Shown: positions 22,849 to 33,400 of the stretch, piece by piece | Layout of the letters: every line of letters begins with the position of its first letter | Numbering within the stretch: position 1 is the stretch's first letter | NCBI GenBank assembly: GCA_949752795.1 | Contig: OX457075.1 | Coordinates: 2,666,001-2,730,000, forward strand | Origin: Hyperoodon ampullatus | Taxonomy: Eukaryota; Chordata; Mammalia; Artiodactyla; Ziphiidae | Length of the DNA: 64,000 nucleotides | Direction: 5' to 3' | The notes under the pieces: generated by a model | Told to the model about the DNA's origin: nothing | What the model saw: the letters and a program-made list of their open reading frames with translations, nothing else | Database searches by the model: none | Made by a program: the position numbers and the translations under genes

Positions 22849-23085
22849 ATTACATACATTATACATTGTAGGTGTATGTAATATTATACACATTGTACAC
22901 TGTAGGTGCATGTGATATTATATACGTTATATATTACAGATGTATGTGATATTATACAGTACATTGTAGATGTATGTGATATTATGTACATTGCACATTG
23001 TAGATGTATATATATCATACATTGTAGATGTATGTGATATTATATACATTGTACATGATAGATGTATGTGATATTACATACATTG
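22849..23085. repeat. 34-bp AT-rich minisatellite
   Basis: About seven tandem units, mostly 34 bp, each containing a TACATTGTA-like core, an AGATGTATGTGAT-like second half and starting ATTA. Units shortened to 27-31 bp occur in the middle. The array starts at ATTACATACATT and ends in a partial unit before CCAGC. Confidence 0.92.
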
Positions 23086-23089
23086 CCAG

Positions 23090-23402
23090 CAAAAGGAACA
23101 TTTGTGTTGAAAGCTTCTCTACCCTGTTTTCTCCTCCTTCCTGGGCATGTGGAAGATGCCACATTCAGCTCCTTGGCAGGTAGGAGGTACCATGTGATTA
23201 GCCTCAGCTTGTGTGAGTGGAAGAGATGCGTGTCACTTCTGGGTTTGCGACAGTGAAAATCCTCTGCTTGACCTCTTGATCTCTCTTCTCTTTGCCTATT
23301 TAATTTTGCACAAGCAAGAAGTAAACCTTGGTTGTGTTGATCCACTGAGATTCAGGGGTTGCTGTGTTGCCAAGGAATGGTTTAGTCTAGCCTGACTAAT
23401 AC
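23090..23402 (+). repeat. Ancient interspersed repeat, LTR- or LINE-derived
   Basis: AAGAAGTAAACCTTGGTTGTG, TTGATCCACTGAGATTCAGG and CCTGACTAATACAAC resemble the 3' end of an old mammalian repeat, possibly MaLR-type. A similar phrase (GTGTTGAGCCACTAGGATTT) occurs near 22266. The class is not resolved. Confidence 0.4.
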
Positions 23403-25265
23403 AACAGCTGAAAGGGGAGTTCATACAAAACCCACGACACGTGTACGTCCTAGACGACTTGTAGCCTTTTTCACTGATCTACATCCCTAGTCCTGGACTG
23501 AAAGAACTAAGCTATGTATTTCAGTCTCGAGACAGCAAGGAAAGGCAAAGGTTCAGAAACGGTAAGTGTAGATGGTGCTCAGGGTAAAGGGTGTTGACAA
23601 AGCAAAATTACACAGTTAGGACCAGTATGTTGAAATTTTAGACCCAACAGAATCCACACCCTATTCTGTGACCTGTGGCCACAGAGATTTAATCTTCTCA
23701 ATGGTCCCTGTTCCTGTGTTCAGATTACACTAAACATGACTGGAAAGCCATTCCACCAAACAAAGGCAGACACAGAATTCAACACAATTCAGCTTTAGTC
23801 TCCATGCCAATGATGTGGCAGGAAAACACACTGATTCCCAAGATCATCTGCTCGCATACTAAAAAGGCTGCCACATGAATTATTAAAGATACAGTCTATG
23901 AAATGTAATTCTATTATCTTGAAAATCTATGTTTCTTGGTCTGATTTTTTTTCTTCCTTGATGTTAAATACTGCCTCTTGTGGCTGTTCTTTGTTTGAGT
24001 TTCAATCTCATTTAAATGTGATCATTTACAGCAACTTTCTCATGGGAGAACTTCCTTCCCTTTCACCTTTTTCAAATACAGGCCAACAAAAGATGTTATT
24101 TCAGAGCAAAATCTAAAACTCAGGAGTCACAGAGGAAACCAGTTCCGGTCTCTGGGTAGTTTGCTCTGTTGCAGCTTTGCAAATAAGGAAATCTGACCCT
24201 CCTCTATCATAATTAATCAGACCAGGCAGAATCTGCATGTTTGTATTATTTGGGACATTTGTATTAAAACTAAAATGTGTCTTGGAACTGTTCCTCTCAG
24301 CAGAAGAGAAGTAAGCCAGAATTTTGACTCGTTGTACAATTACAAGGTAAAGAGAAGGCTCCTGATGGAAACATTGGACAGATTCCTCATTTGCAATCTG
24401 ACGAGCACAGAGAAATGCTCAGGCAGACCAAGCTATGGCTAAGTGGAGTCCAAGTTAGCAAGGCACTTGGTATCATTTTAAAATTTCAACAGGCAGCAAG
24501 CATTCCATTCAGACTCCAAAATACACACTGTGTCTGTGCATTTTTCCCATTACCAGTCATTTTTTCCACCAAGACTGTACATACTATAGGCACAATTTGG
24601 AGACTTTATGGGTTAGCGAATCGGTGTCCTGTCCCTGACCTGAGACCAATGCCCAGGAACGCGTGAGAGCAGCAGACAGAGAGACAGGAGACAGAACTGT
24701 CACTGTGACCATGCCTAGGTGCAAAGTGGGCATCAGCAGAGGGGAGAGCGACACCCACAGGATGGACGGACGGAACATCTTTAGGGAAATGCAACTGAAC
24801 ATATATAACTGTTGTAGATTTGAAAAGTAAGTCTGTTAGTGCTTTCCCAAATCAGGGGAGAGGCTATAAGGAATCCTAATATTTTCAGCATTTAGAATTG
24901 AGTGACTTTTGGATTCTTGCTAAATTGTTCTTCAGAGAAACAGTAAGTTATATATTCATCTAATAAGAAAACTCACATATGCAGTAAGCTTCAAGGAAAA
25001 TCATGGTTTGTTTTTATAAATCGGCAACTATAGTAAAGGAAAAACTCCAAGTTTTCATTTGTGTTTCAGTTGTTTAACTTTCACATATAGATTTTACATG
25101 CTTAACCTTCACACATAAGTACAAAATTGATATTTTGTTTGTCATACATTTTTCCTACAATCTATATAATTGCTTAAAATTTGTCTTTTTACCTCTCATT
25201 GCATATATATTTGAAATATCAAAAATAGATCTCATCTTACAAAAATGATTAATATCTTTTTGATT
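23403..25265. other. Single-copy sequence
   Basis: No gene or repeat family recognised. Confidence 0.35.
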
Positions 25266-25267
25266 AA

Positions 25268-25440
25268 TGCTGTATGGTGATGATACCAAGTGCCTGTATG
25301 ATACTATGTTTAAGGCACAGTTCTAAGAGATACACATACATTACCTCATCTAAACCTTAAAACAACTCTGTAAAGTGAGAATTATTATTATCCCCACTTT
25401 ACAAGAGAAAGCTGAGGCTTGGAGAGATTATAGATCTAGT
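25268..25440 (-). repeat. MIR SINE
   Basis: CACAGTTCTAAGAGATACAC, TTACCTCATCTAAACCTTAA, CAACTCTGTAAAGTGAGAA, TATCCCCACTTTACAAGAG and CTGAGGCTTGGAGAGATTA give an almost continuous MIR core in reverse. Confidence 0.85.
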
Positions 25441-25559
25441 AATTTTTTTCTTCCAGTTGGATCTAGTGATTTATTATTCTGATTCAATAATGATGCCTTA
25501 TTGACCGTTCTTCTTCGAAACAAAATTGGTTGGGTTAAAAAAAAATTATGTCATGCAAA

Positions 25560-26690
25560 AAAAATAGCCAGAAGTTCTGGTTCCAGGTGTGATGGAGTAA
25601 GTGCATGCCATGCTTTCTCTCACTGAATGCAACTATAAAACCTAGACAATGTGCCTGCCTCAGATGTTTGAAGACCTTACAAATGAAGTATATACTAGCA
25701 GGCAGATCGGGCAAAAATGCTAGAATTCAAAGTAGTGCTGGACTTGGTGGTGAGTTTACAGTTTCATTTCCCCTCAGTATTCCCCAACCTGAACTTGAGG
25801 TAGCTGGAACTGTGGAAGTGAGCACTGTGGTGCAAACAGGGAGTGATCAAGAGAAGCACTCTAGGTCTGGCTTGAGAAGAACTTCAAGGCTTACAAGGAG
25901 AGGCAACTTTCTGCTCAGTGGGGTTGCAGCTCTAAGAGGTGGAACCAAATCCATTGCTCCCCTGACCCCCACCCCCACTCCTCCTACCACATGACCCCAG
26001 ACATGATGCAGTTGTGGAAGTGGAGAGTTTCTGGCTAAGGGACCAGAAGGGGAGACTAGTGAACTGGAAAACATCAGAGAGACAGTTAAGAGGGAACATA
26101 TTGTTTATGAACTCTTAGGCTCAATCCTGACATGCTTATGTATGGGTTTGGTCCTAATTAGCATATCAAAGACCTTGAGAACTAAGTTAAAGCATAGACT
26201 CTGCCCAGGTCCCACACTGATATGAATGGTGCACGAATAGGACAGATTCAATCAGTGCTCACTGCAAAAGCTTTGAAAACTGAACTGATGTTTCAGTCAC
26301 AGACCACAAAAAGAGGGCTGGAATTTGCAGCCTGAACTTAACTAGGTTGGTTATCTGTTAAAACAAAATTAATGTTCTTCATATTATTTAAACAAATCTG
26401 AGTCTCATAAAGTAATATGCAAAATATCCAGGATACAAACAACCCAAATTACTTGGCCTACAAAGAACCAAGTAAATCTCAACTCATAATCAACAAATGA
26501 CAACAATAAGATGACATAGATCCTGGAATTATTTGACAAAAGACTTTAAAGCAGCTGTTATAAAAGTGCTCAAATAAGTAATTGCAAACATTCTTGAAAG
26601 AAATATTAAACAGAACATATCAGAAAATATAAAGTAGAACCAAGTGGGAATTTAAAAAATGAAAAGTAAAACAATCTAAATTTTAAAACT
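25560..26690 (+). mobile_element. HAL1/L1M 5' region remnant
   Basis: TGAGTCTCATAAAGTAATATG, TATCCAGGATACAAACAACC, TACAAAGAACCAAGTAAATC, TGACAACAATAAGATGACAT and AAGCAGCTGTTATAAAAGTG match my memory of the ORF1-side region of HAL1/old L1M elements. No intact frame remains. Confidence 0.65.
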
Positions 26691-27012
26691 CAATGGATGG
26701 AAAGGAATCAATAAAACAATCTTTCTTTTTAGACTGCATGATTGTCTATGTAGAAAATCCCAAGAAATCTGTAATAAAACTCATAGAACTAATAAGTGAA
26801 TTTTGGAAGGTCACAAGATACAAAGTATACACACACATGTCCTATTTCTATATAGTAGTAATATACAGTTGGAAACTGAACTATAAAAAACAATACCGTT
26901 TACTTTTGGGGTAATAAAAATTCTGGAAAGAGAGAGTGCTGATGGTTGTATAACACTGTGAATGTACTTGATGCCACTGAACTATACACTTTAAAATGGT
27001 TAAAATGAAACA
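26690..27012 (+). mobile_element. L1 ORF2 and 3' UTR fragment (older copy)
   Basis: A reading frame at 26693-26914 contains MIVYVENPKKS and ELISEFWKVTRYKV, which is the segment following the reverse-transcriptase YADD box. It is joined to a 3' UTR-like phrase (TTGATGCCACTGAACTATAC, TTTAAAATGGTTAAAATG). Stops and frameshifts make it inactive. Confidence 0.75.
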
Positions 27013-28101
27013 ATGGGTCAATGGTGAAATCAAAGAGGAAATTTAAAAATTTCTTGAGACAAATGACAATGAAAACACAAACATACAAAATCTATGGAAC
27101 ACAGCAAAAGCAGTCCTAAGAGGGACATTCATAGTGATACAGGCCTTCCTCAGAAAACAAGAAAAATCTCAAATAAACAACCTAACCTACCACCTAAAAG
27201 AATTAGAAAAAGAAGAACAAACAAAACCTAAAATCAGCAGAAGAAAGGAAATAATAAAGATCAGAGAGGAAATAAATATAATAGAGTTTTGGGAAATGAT
27301 AGAAACAAATCAATAAAACCAAAAGCTGGTTTTTTGAAAGATAAACAAAATTGACAAACATCTGGTGAGGCTCACTGAGAAGAAAAAAGAGAGGACCCAA
27401 ATAAACAAAATAAGAAATGAAAGAGGAGAAATAACAAATGATACTGCAGAAATACAAAAAAAATAAGAGAATACTATGAACAACTACACACCAACAAATT
27501 GGACAACCTAGAAGGCGTGGACAAGTTTCTAGAAACACACAGCCCACCAAAAGTGAATCAAGAAGAAATAGATAATTTGAACAGACCAATCACTAGAAAT
27601 GAAATAGAATCTGTAATTTAAAAAACTCCCTGCAGACCAAAGTCCAGGACTGGATGGTTTTACTGGGGAATTCTACCAAACATACAAAGAAGAACTTATA
27701 CCAATCCTTCTCAAACTCTTCCAAAAGATTGAAGAAGACTGAACCCCCCCCCCCAAAGTAATTCTAGGAAGTCACCATCAACCTGATACCAAAACCAGAC
27801 AAAAACACTACAAAAAAGAAATTTATACGCCAATAGCTTTGATGAATATAGATGCAAAGGTCCTCAACAAAATATTAGCAAACCGAATCCAATAATACAT
27901 AAAAAGGGTCATACACCATGATCAGATTAGATTCATGCCAGGTTCACAAGGATGTGTCAACATAAGCAAATCAATCAATGCGATACACCACATCAACAAA
28001 AAAGAAGACAAAAACCTGCATGTATGGAGATGATCATCTCCATATATGCAGAAAAAGCATCTGATAAATTCAACATCTATTCACAATAAAAACTCTCACT
28101 A

Positions 28102-28300
28102 GGGCTTCCCTGGTGGCGCAGTGGTTGAGAGTCCGCCTGCTGATGCAGGGACACGGGTTCGTGCCCCGGTCCAGGAAGATCCCACATGCCGCGGAGCAGC
28201 TAGGCCCGTGAGCCATGGCCGCTGAGCCTGCGTGTCCGGAGCCTGTGCTCCACAACGGGAGAGACCACAACAGTGAGAGGCCCGCATACCGCAAAAAAAA

Positions 28301-28339
<39 letters not shown>

Positions 28340-28343
28340 AAAA
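28102..28343 (+). mobile_element. CHR-type SINE, short type A, (AAAT)n tail
   Basis: Head GGGCTTCCCTGGTGGCGCAG and tail GAGGCCCGCATACCGC followed by about a dozen TAAA units. The TSD CTCTCACTA lies at 28093-28101 and 28345-28353, within the host L1 ORF2, so this insertion is younger than the L1. Confidence 0.95.
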
Positions 28344-28570
28344 CCTCTCACTAAAGTAGGTATAGAGAATACATATCTCAACATATTACAAGCTATTTAG
28401 GACAACCCCACAACCAACATAAAACTCAATGGTGAAAAGCTGAAAGCCTTCCTGCTAAAATCTGGAACAAGACAAAAATGCCCACTCTCACCACTTCCAT
28501 TCAACATAGTATTGGAAGTCTTAGCCACAGCAATCAGACAAGAAAAAGAAATAAAATGTATCCAAATTGG

Positions 28571-28921
28571 GGCTTCCCTGGTGGCGCAGTGGTTGAGGGT
28601 CCGCCTGCCGATGCAGGGGTCATGGGTTCGTGCCCCGGTCTGGGAGGATCCCACGTGCCGCGGATGCGGCTGGGCCCGTGAAGCCGTGGCCGCTGAGCCT
28701 GCGCGTGTGGAGCCCGTGCTCCGCAACGGGAGAGGCCACAACAGTGAGAGGCCCGCGTGCCGCAAAAAAAAAAAAAAAAAAGGAGTAACATTGTCATCTA
28801 CATTAAACAGATGAGGAAAGTTAGGCATGGAGAGTTTAAGCAGCTAGTTTAAGTGGTGGAGGCAGGATGTGTACTCAGTCAATCCTGGAATCCTTCCTTT
28901 AAAAAAAAAAAAAAAAAAAAA
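28571..28921 (+). mobile_element. CHR-type SINE, type A, with 3' transduced MIR-like sequence
   Basis: The SINE body ends with A18 at 28764-28781. About 117 bp of unrelated, MIR-like sequence follow (ACAGATGAGGAAAGTTAGGC, GAGAGTTTAAGCAGCTAG), then a second A21 at 28901-28921. The TSD GTATCCAAATTGG (28558-28570) matches GTGTCCAAATTGG (28922-28934) only beyond the second tail, and L1 ORF2 resumes there. Both blocks therefore entered together. Confidence 0.9.
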
Positions 28922-30513
28922 GTGTCCAAATTGGAAGGGAAGAGGTAAAATTGTCATTATAGGCAGATGACATGATACTACATATAGAAAACCCTAAAGA
29001 CTCCACACAAAAACTATTAGAACTGATAAACGAATTCAACAAGGTAGAAGGATACAAGATTAACATACAGAAACTTGTTGCATTTCTTTACACTAACAAT
29101 GAAATATAAGAAAGAGAAAGTAAAAAAAAAAATCCTTTAAAAAATAGTATCCCAAAAAAAAAAAAGTTAGAAATAAACCTGACCAAAAAGGTGAAAGACT
29201 TATAAGCTGAGAACTATAAAACATTGATAAAAGAAATTAAAGACAACTGAAAGAAATGGAAAGATATTCCATGCTCTTAGATTGGAAGAATTAACATTGT
29301 TAAAATGGCCCTACTACTCAAAGCAATCTACAGAATTAATGAGATCCCTATCAAATTACCCATGACATTTTTCACAGAACTAGAACAAAGAATCCCAAAA
29401 TTTATATGGAAACATAAAAGAATCAGAATTGCCAAAGCAATCCTGAGGAAAAAGAACAAAGCTGGAGGCATAACCCTCCCAGACTTCAGACAATACTACA
29501 AAGCTATGGTAATCAAAATGGTGTGGTATTGGCATGAAAACAAACATATGGTTCATTGGAACAGAATAGAGAGCTCAGAAATAAACCCACATACCTATAG
29601 TCAATTAATCTTCAACAAAGGGAGCAAGACTATACAATGAAGAAAAGACAGTCTCTACAGCAAGTGGAGTTGAGAAAGCTGGACAGCTACATGTAAATCA
29701 ATGAAATTATAACACTTCTCACACCATACACAAAAATAAACTCAAAATGGCTTAAAGACTTAAATAAAAGACCTGACACCATAAAACTCCTAGAAGAGAA
29801 CATAGGCAAAACATTCTCTGATATAAATTAAAGCAATGTTTTCTTAGGTCAGTCTCCCAAGGCAAAAGAAATAAAAGCAAACATAAACAAATGGGACCTA
29901 ATCAAACTCACAAGTTTTTGCACAGGAAAGGAAACGATTAACAAAATGAAAAGACAACCTACGGGCTAGGAGAAAATATCTGCAAATGCTGCAACAAACA
30001 AGGGCTTAATTTCCAAAATATACAAACAGTTCATACAACTCAATATCAAAAAAAAAAAAAAATCAATGCAATCAAAAAAATGGGCAGAAGACCTAAATAC
30101 ACATGAAAAGACCTAAATGGGCACATGAAAAGATGCTCAACATTGCTAATTATTAGAGAAATGCAAATCTAAACTACGATGAAGTAACACCTCAGACTGG
30201 TCAGAATGGTCATCATCAAGAAGGCTACAAATAATGAATGCTATAGGGGATGTGGAGAAATGGCAACCCTCCTGCACTGTTGGTGGGAATGTAAGTTGGT
30301 GCAGCCACTGTGGAGGCTAGTATGGCAGTTCCTTAAAAAACTAAAAATAGAGTTACCACATGATCCAGGAGTCGAACTCCTGGGCATATTATCTGGAAAA
30401 GACAAAAGTTCTAATTTGAAAAGATACATGCACCCCAATGTTCATTGCAGCACTGTTCACAATAGTCAAGACATGGAAGCAAACTATGTGTCCACTGACA
30501 GATAAAGAGGATG

Positions 30514-30572
30514 TGGTGTGTGTGTGTGTGTGTGTGTGTATGTATACACACACACACACACACACACACACA
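30514..30572. repeat. (TG)n-(CA)n self-complementary microsatellite in L1 3' region
   Basis: About 13 TG units, then TATGTATA, then about 14 CA units. The two halves are complementary and can fold into a hairpin. Confidence 0.95.
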
Positions 30573-31047
30573 ATGGAATATTACTCAGCCATAAAAAAGA
30601 ATGAAATAATGCCACTTGCAGCAACATGGATGGACCTAGAGATTATCATACTAAGCAAAGTAAATGCATCTTTCAGACAAATACAAATATCGTATGATAC
30701 CACTTATATGTGCAATGTAAAAAAATGATACAAATTAACTTATTTACAAAACAGAAACAGACTCACAGGCATAGAAAACAAACTTATGGTTACCAAAGGG
30801 GAAAGGTGGGGAGGGATAAATTAGGAGTTTGGGATTAGCATATACACACTACTATGTATAAAATAGATAATCAATAAGGACCTATTGTGTAGCACAGGGA
30901 ACTCTACTCAATATTCTGTCATAACCTATGTGGGAAAAGAATCTGAAAAAGAATGGATATATGTATATGCATAACTGAATCACTTTGCTGTACACCTGAA
31001 ACTAATACAACACTGTAAATCAACTATACTTCAATGAGAATTTTTAA

Positions 31048-31501
31048 AAAAAGAATAAAGAGTTGTACAATTAAAGAGTAAGTGAAAGAGTTTTAGACAG
31101 TATAGGAAAACAATTAGTTTATTATTATTATTTCATTTAGAACTCCAATAAAAATTAGCTAGTTGAATCAGCAACCCCTCTATCCCTACCATGTACAAAC
31201 ATAAATCCATTAAATATTAAAAAAGCAAAACAAAACCACAACAAACAAAAACTAAACATAAATTTTTAAAAGGCAGAATCTATGAATAAGTTTGACTCAA
31301 CTCTCCTAATATATATTTGTGTATATTTATTCAAGATATAAATAAAAAATAAATAAATTTTAAAAATGATTAAAATAGTAAAATTTATGCTTCATGTATT
31401 TTATGACAATTTTTTATGACAATTTTAGAAAGGAAAAAACCGGCACTAAAACAAAACATATACTGTTTAAAATAATTTCAATATTTAGGTAAAAGTCTAA
31501 A
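31048..31501. other. AT-rich sequence between L1 blocks
   Basis: Very AT-rich, perhaps further L1-derived sequence, but I cannot assign it. Confidence 0.3.
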
Positions 31502-31513
31502 AAAAATGTTTAG

Positions 31514-31727
31514 GGGCTTCCCTGGTGGTGCAGTGGTTGAGAGTCCGCCTGCCGATGCAGGAGACACGGGTTTGTGCCCCGGTCCGGGAGGATCCCACAT
31601 GCCGCGTAGCAGCTGGGCCCGTGAGCCATGGCCGCTGAGCCTGCGCATCTGCAGCCTGTGCTCCGCAACGGGAGAGGCCACAAGAGTGAGAGGCCTGCGT
31701 ACCACAAAAAAAAAAAAAAAAAAAAAA
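31514..31727 (+). mobile_element. CHR-type SINE, short type A
   Basis: Head GGGCTTCCCTGGTGGTGCAG with an A-rich tail of about 28 nt. The TSD AAAAATGTTTAG is at 31502-31513 and 31728-31739. Confidence 0.95.
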
Positions 31728-31739
31728 AAAAATGTTTAG

Positions 31740-33400
31740 AAGCTAGATGCTGAAACCAACAAAATGTCCATAAAAGAAATCAAAGACCAAAAAAAAATGG
31801 AGACATACTGTGTTCATTAATTGGAGGACAGAGTAAAGATGCCAATTCTCCCCAAATTGATCTATAGACTTAATGTAATACCAGTCCAAATCCAAGCAGA
31901 ATTTTTTGGAGATTTAGACAAGCTGATTCTAAAATTTATATGGATGGTGGAGGAATTAAAAGCTAAAACACTTTTGAAGAAGAATAAAGTTAGAGGAATC
32001 ACAGTATCCAGTTTTAAGACTTTAAGCTACAGTAATAAGAAGAAAGCAGAATTGTTGAAGAGCTACACTTAGGTCAAAGAAACAGAATAGAACCCAGGAA
32101 TAGACCCATACAAGTATGTCTATTTTCTTTTTGACAAAGATGCAGAAGCAGTTCGGTGGAGAAAGTGTAGCTCTTTCAGCAAATGATATTGGAAAAGTAG
32201 GTCATCTTTATAAAAAAAAAAAAGTACCTCAATTTAAATCTCACACTTAGACAAAAATTAACTAAAAATGGACTTAAATGTAAAACCTACAACTAGAAAA
32301 CTTTTAGAAGAAATCAAGTAAAAATGTCATGACCTAGGATTAGGTAAAGAGTTTTTAGACATGATATTCCATAAGCATGATCTGTAAAATTTAAGAGGTG
32401 ACAAATTGCGGTTCATCAAAAAAATAAAAACTTTCATGCTTGAAAGACAATGTTAAGAAAATGAAAAGACAAGTGGCAGACTGATAAAATAGTCACAAGC
32501 CATATATCAGACAAAGGTCTTGTATCCAGAATATATAAAGAACACTCAAAGTTCAACAAAAAGAAAAGAAAACCTCAATAAATGGACAAAGGAAAAAATG
32601 GGCGAAGGACTTGAACAATTATTTCACTAAAGAGGTTATAAGCATAGCCATTAGGGAAGGGCAAACTAAACCATGATGAGATACCATCATGAATGGCAAC
32701 AATAAAAAACAGTGAAAATACCAAATGCTGGCAAAGATGAGGAGAAACTGGATCTCTCATAGATTGCTGATGGGAGTACAAAATGGTAGAGTCATTCTGG
32801 AAAGACAGCTTGGCAGTTATTTTTATAAAGTTAAACATACACTTACCATATGACCCAGCAATCTCCCTCCTGATTATTTTCCCCGAGAAATGAAAACATG
32901 TTCACACAAAACCTGTGTGTGAATGTTTACAGCAGCTCTATTCACACCACCAAAGCTTGGAAATAACCCACATGGCTTTTAAAGGGTAAAAGGATAAACA
33001 AACTGGGGAACACTCATGTAATGGAATGCTTAGCAGTAAGAAGGAACAAACTCTTGAACAAGCAATAACTAATCCCTCGGCTGAATCTCAAAATATTGAG
33101 ATTTGCTGGGTGAAAGAAGCAAGTCTCAAAAAGTTACATACTTTGTGATTCCATTTTTATGACATTCTTGAAGAGACAAAACTACTGTACTGAAGAACAG
33201 ATGAATGGTTTCCAGGGACTAGGGGTGGGGGAAGGAGTAAGTATAAAGGGATAGCATGTGTTTTTTTGGTGTGTTTGCATAATTATGTGTGTATGTGTGT
33301 GTATTATATATGTATATATGTGTGTGTGTGTTAAAATTCATAGAACTACACACACACATGCACACATGCTAATTTTACTTTATGATAATTTTTTTTAAGT
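31740..33400 (+). mobile_element. Older LINE-1 (L1M) ORF2 to 3' UTR remnant
   Basis: The frame at 31821-32072 contains LIYRLNVIPVQIQAEFFGDL and LILKFIWMVEELKAKTLLKK, the ORF2 region downstream of the reverse transcriptase. Later phrases (CTGGATCTCTCATAGATTGC, CATATGACCCAGCAATCTCC, AATGGTTTCCAGGGACTAGG) follow normal L1 order to the 3' UTR. More diverged than the 27-31 kb copy. A (GT)n/(AT)n stretch lies at 33283-33330. Confidence 0.85.

Larger units (their letters stand above)
27013..31047 (+). mobile_element. LINE-1 (L1MA-like), ORF2 to 3' UTR, split by two SINEs
   Basis: ORF2 similarity starts near CAATGGTGAAATCAAAGAGG and continues through the reverse transcriptase. After two SINE insertions (28102-28343 and 28571-28921) the frame segment with [19 protein letters not shown] sequence follows near 28965. 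The carboxyl part at 29305-29640 reads [15 protein letters not shown] and [16 protein letters not shown]. The 3' UTR includes CACTTTGCTGTACACCTGAA near 30982 and ends in A-rich sequence. There are many stops and frameshifts, and the 5' end and ORF1 are absent. Confidence 0.92.

Noticed and set aside
22849..23085. CRISPR-like array
   Set aside because: Eukaryotic nuclear DNA; units are contiguous with no unique spacers, so it is a minisatellite.
25605..25994. 129-residue frame as a gene
   Set aside because: It lies in a HAL1/L1M-like 5' region and shows no recognised domain.
29305..29640. 111-residue frame as a host gene
   Set aside because: The peptide is the carboxyl part of L1 ORF2, with stops on either side.
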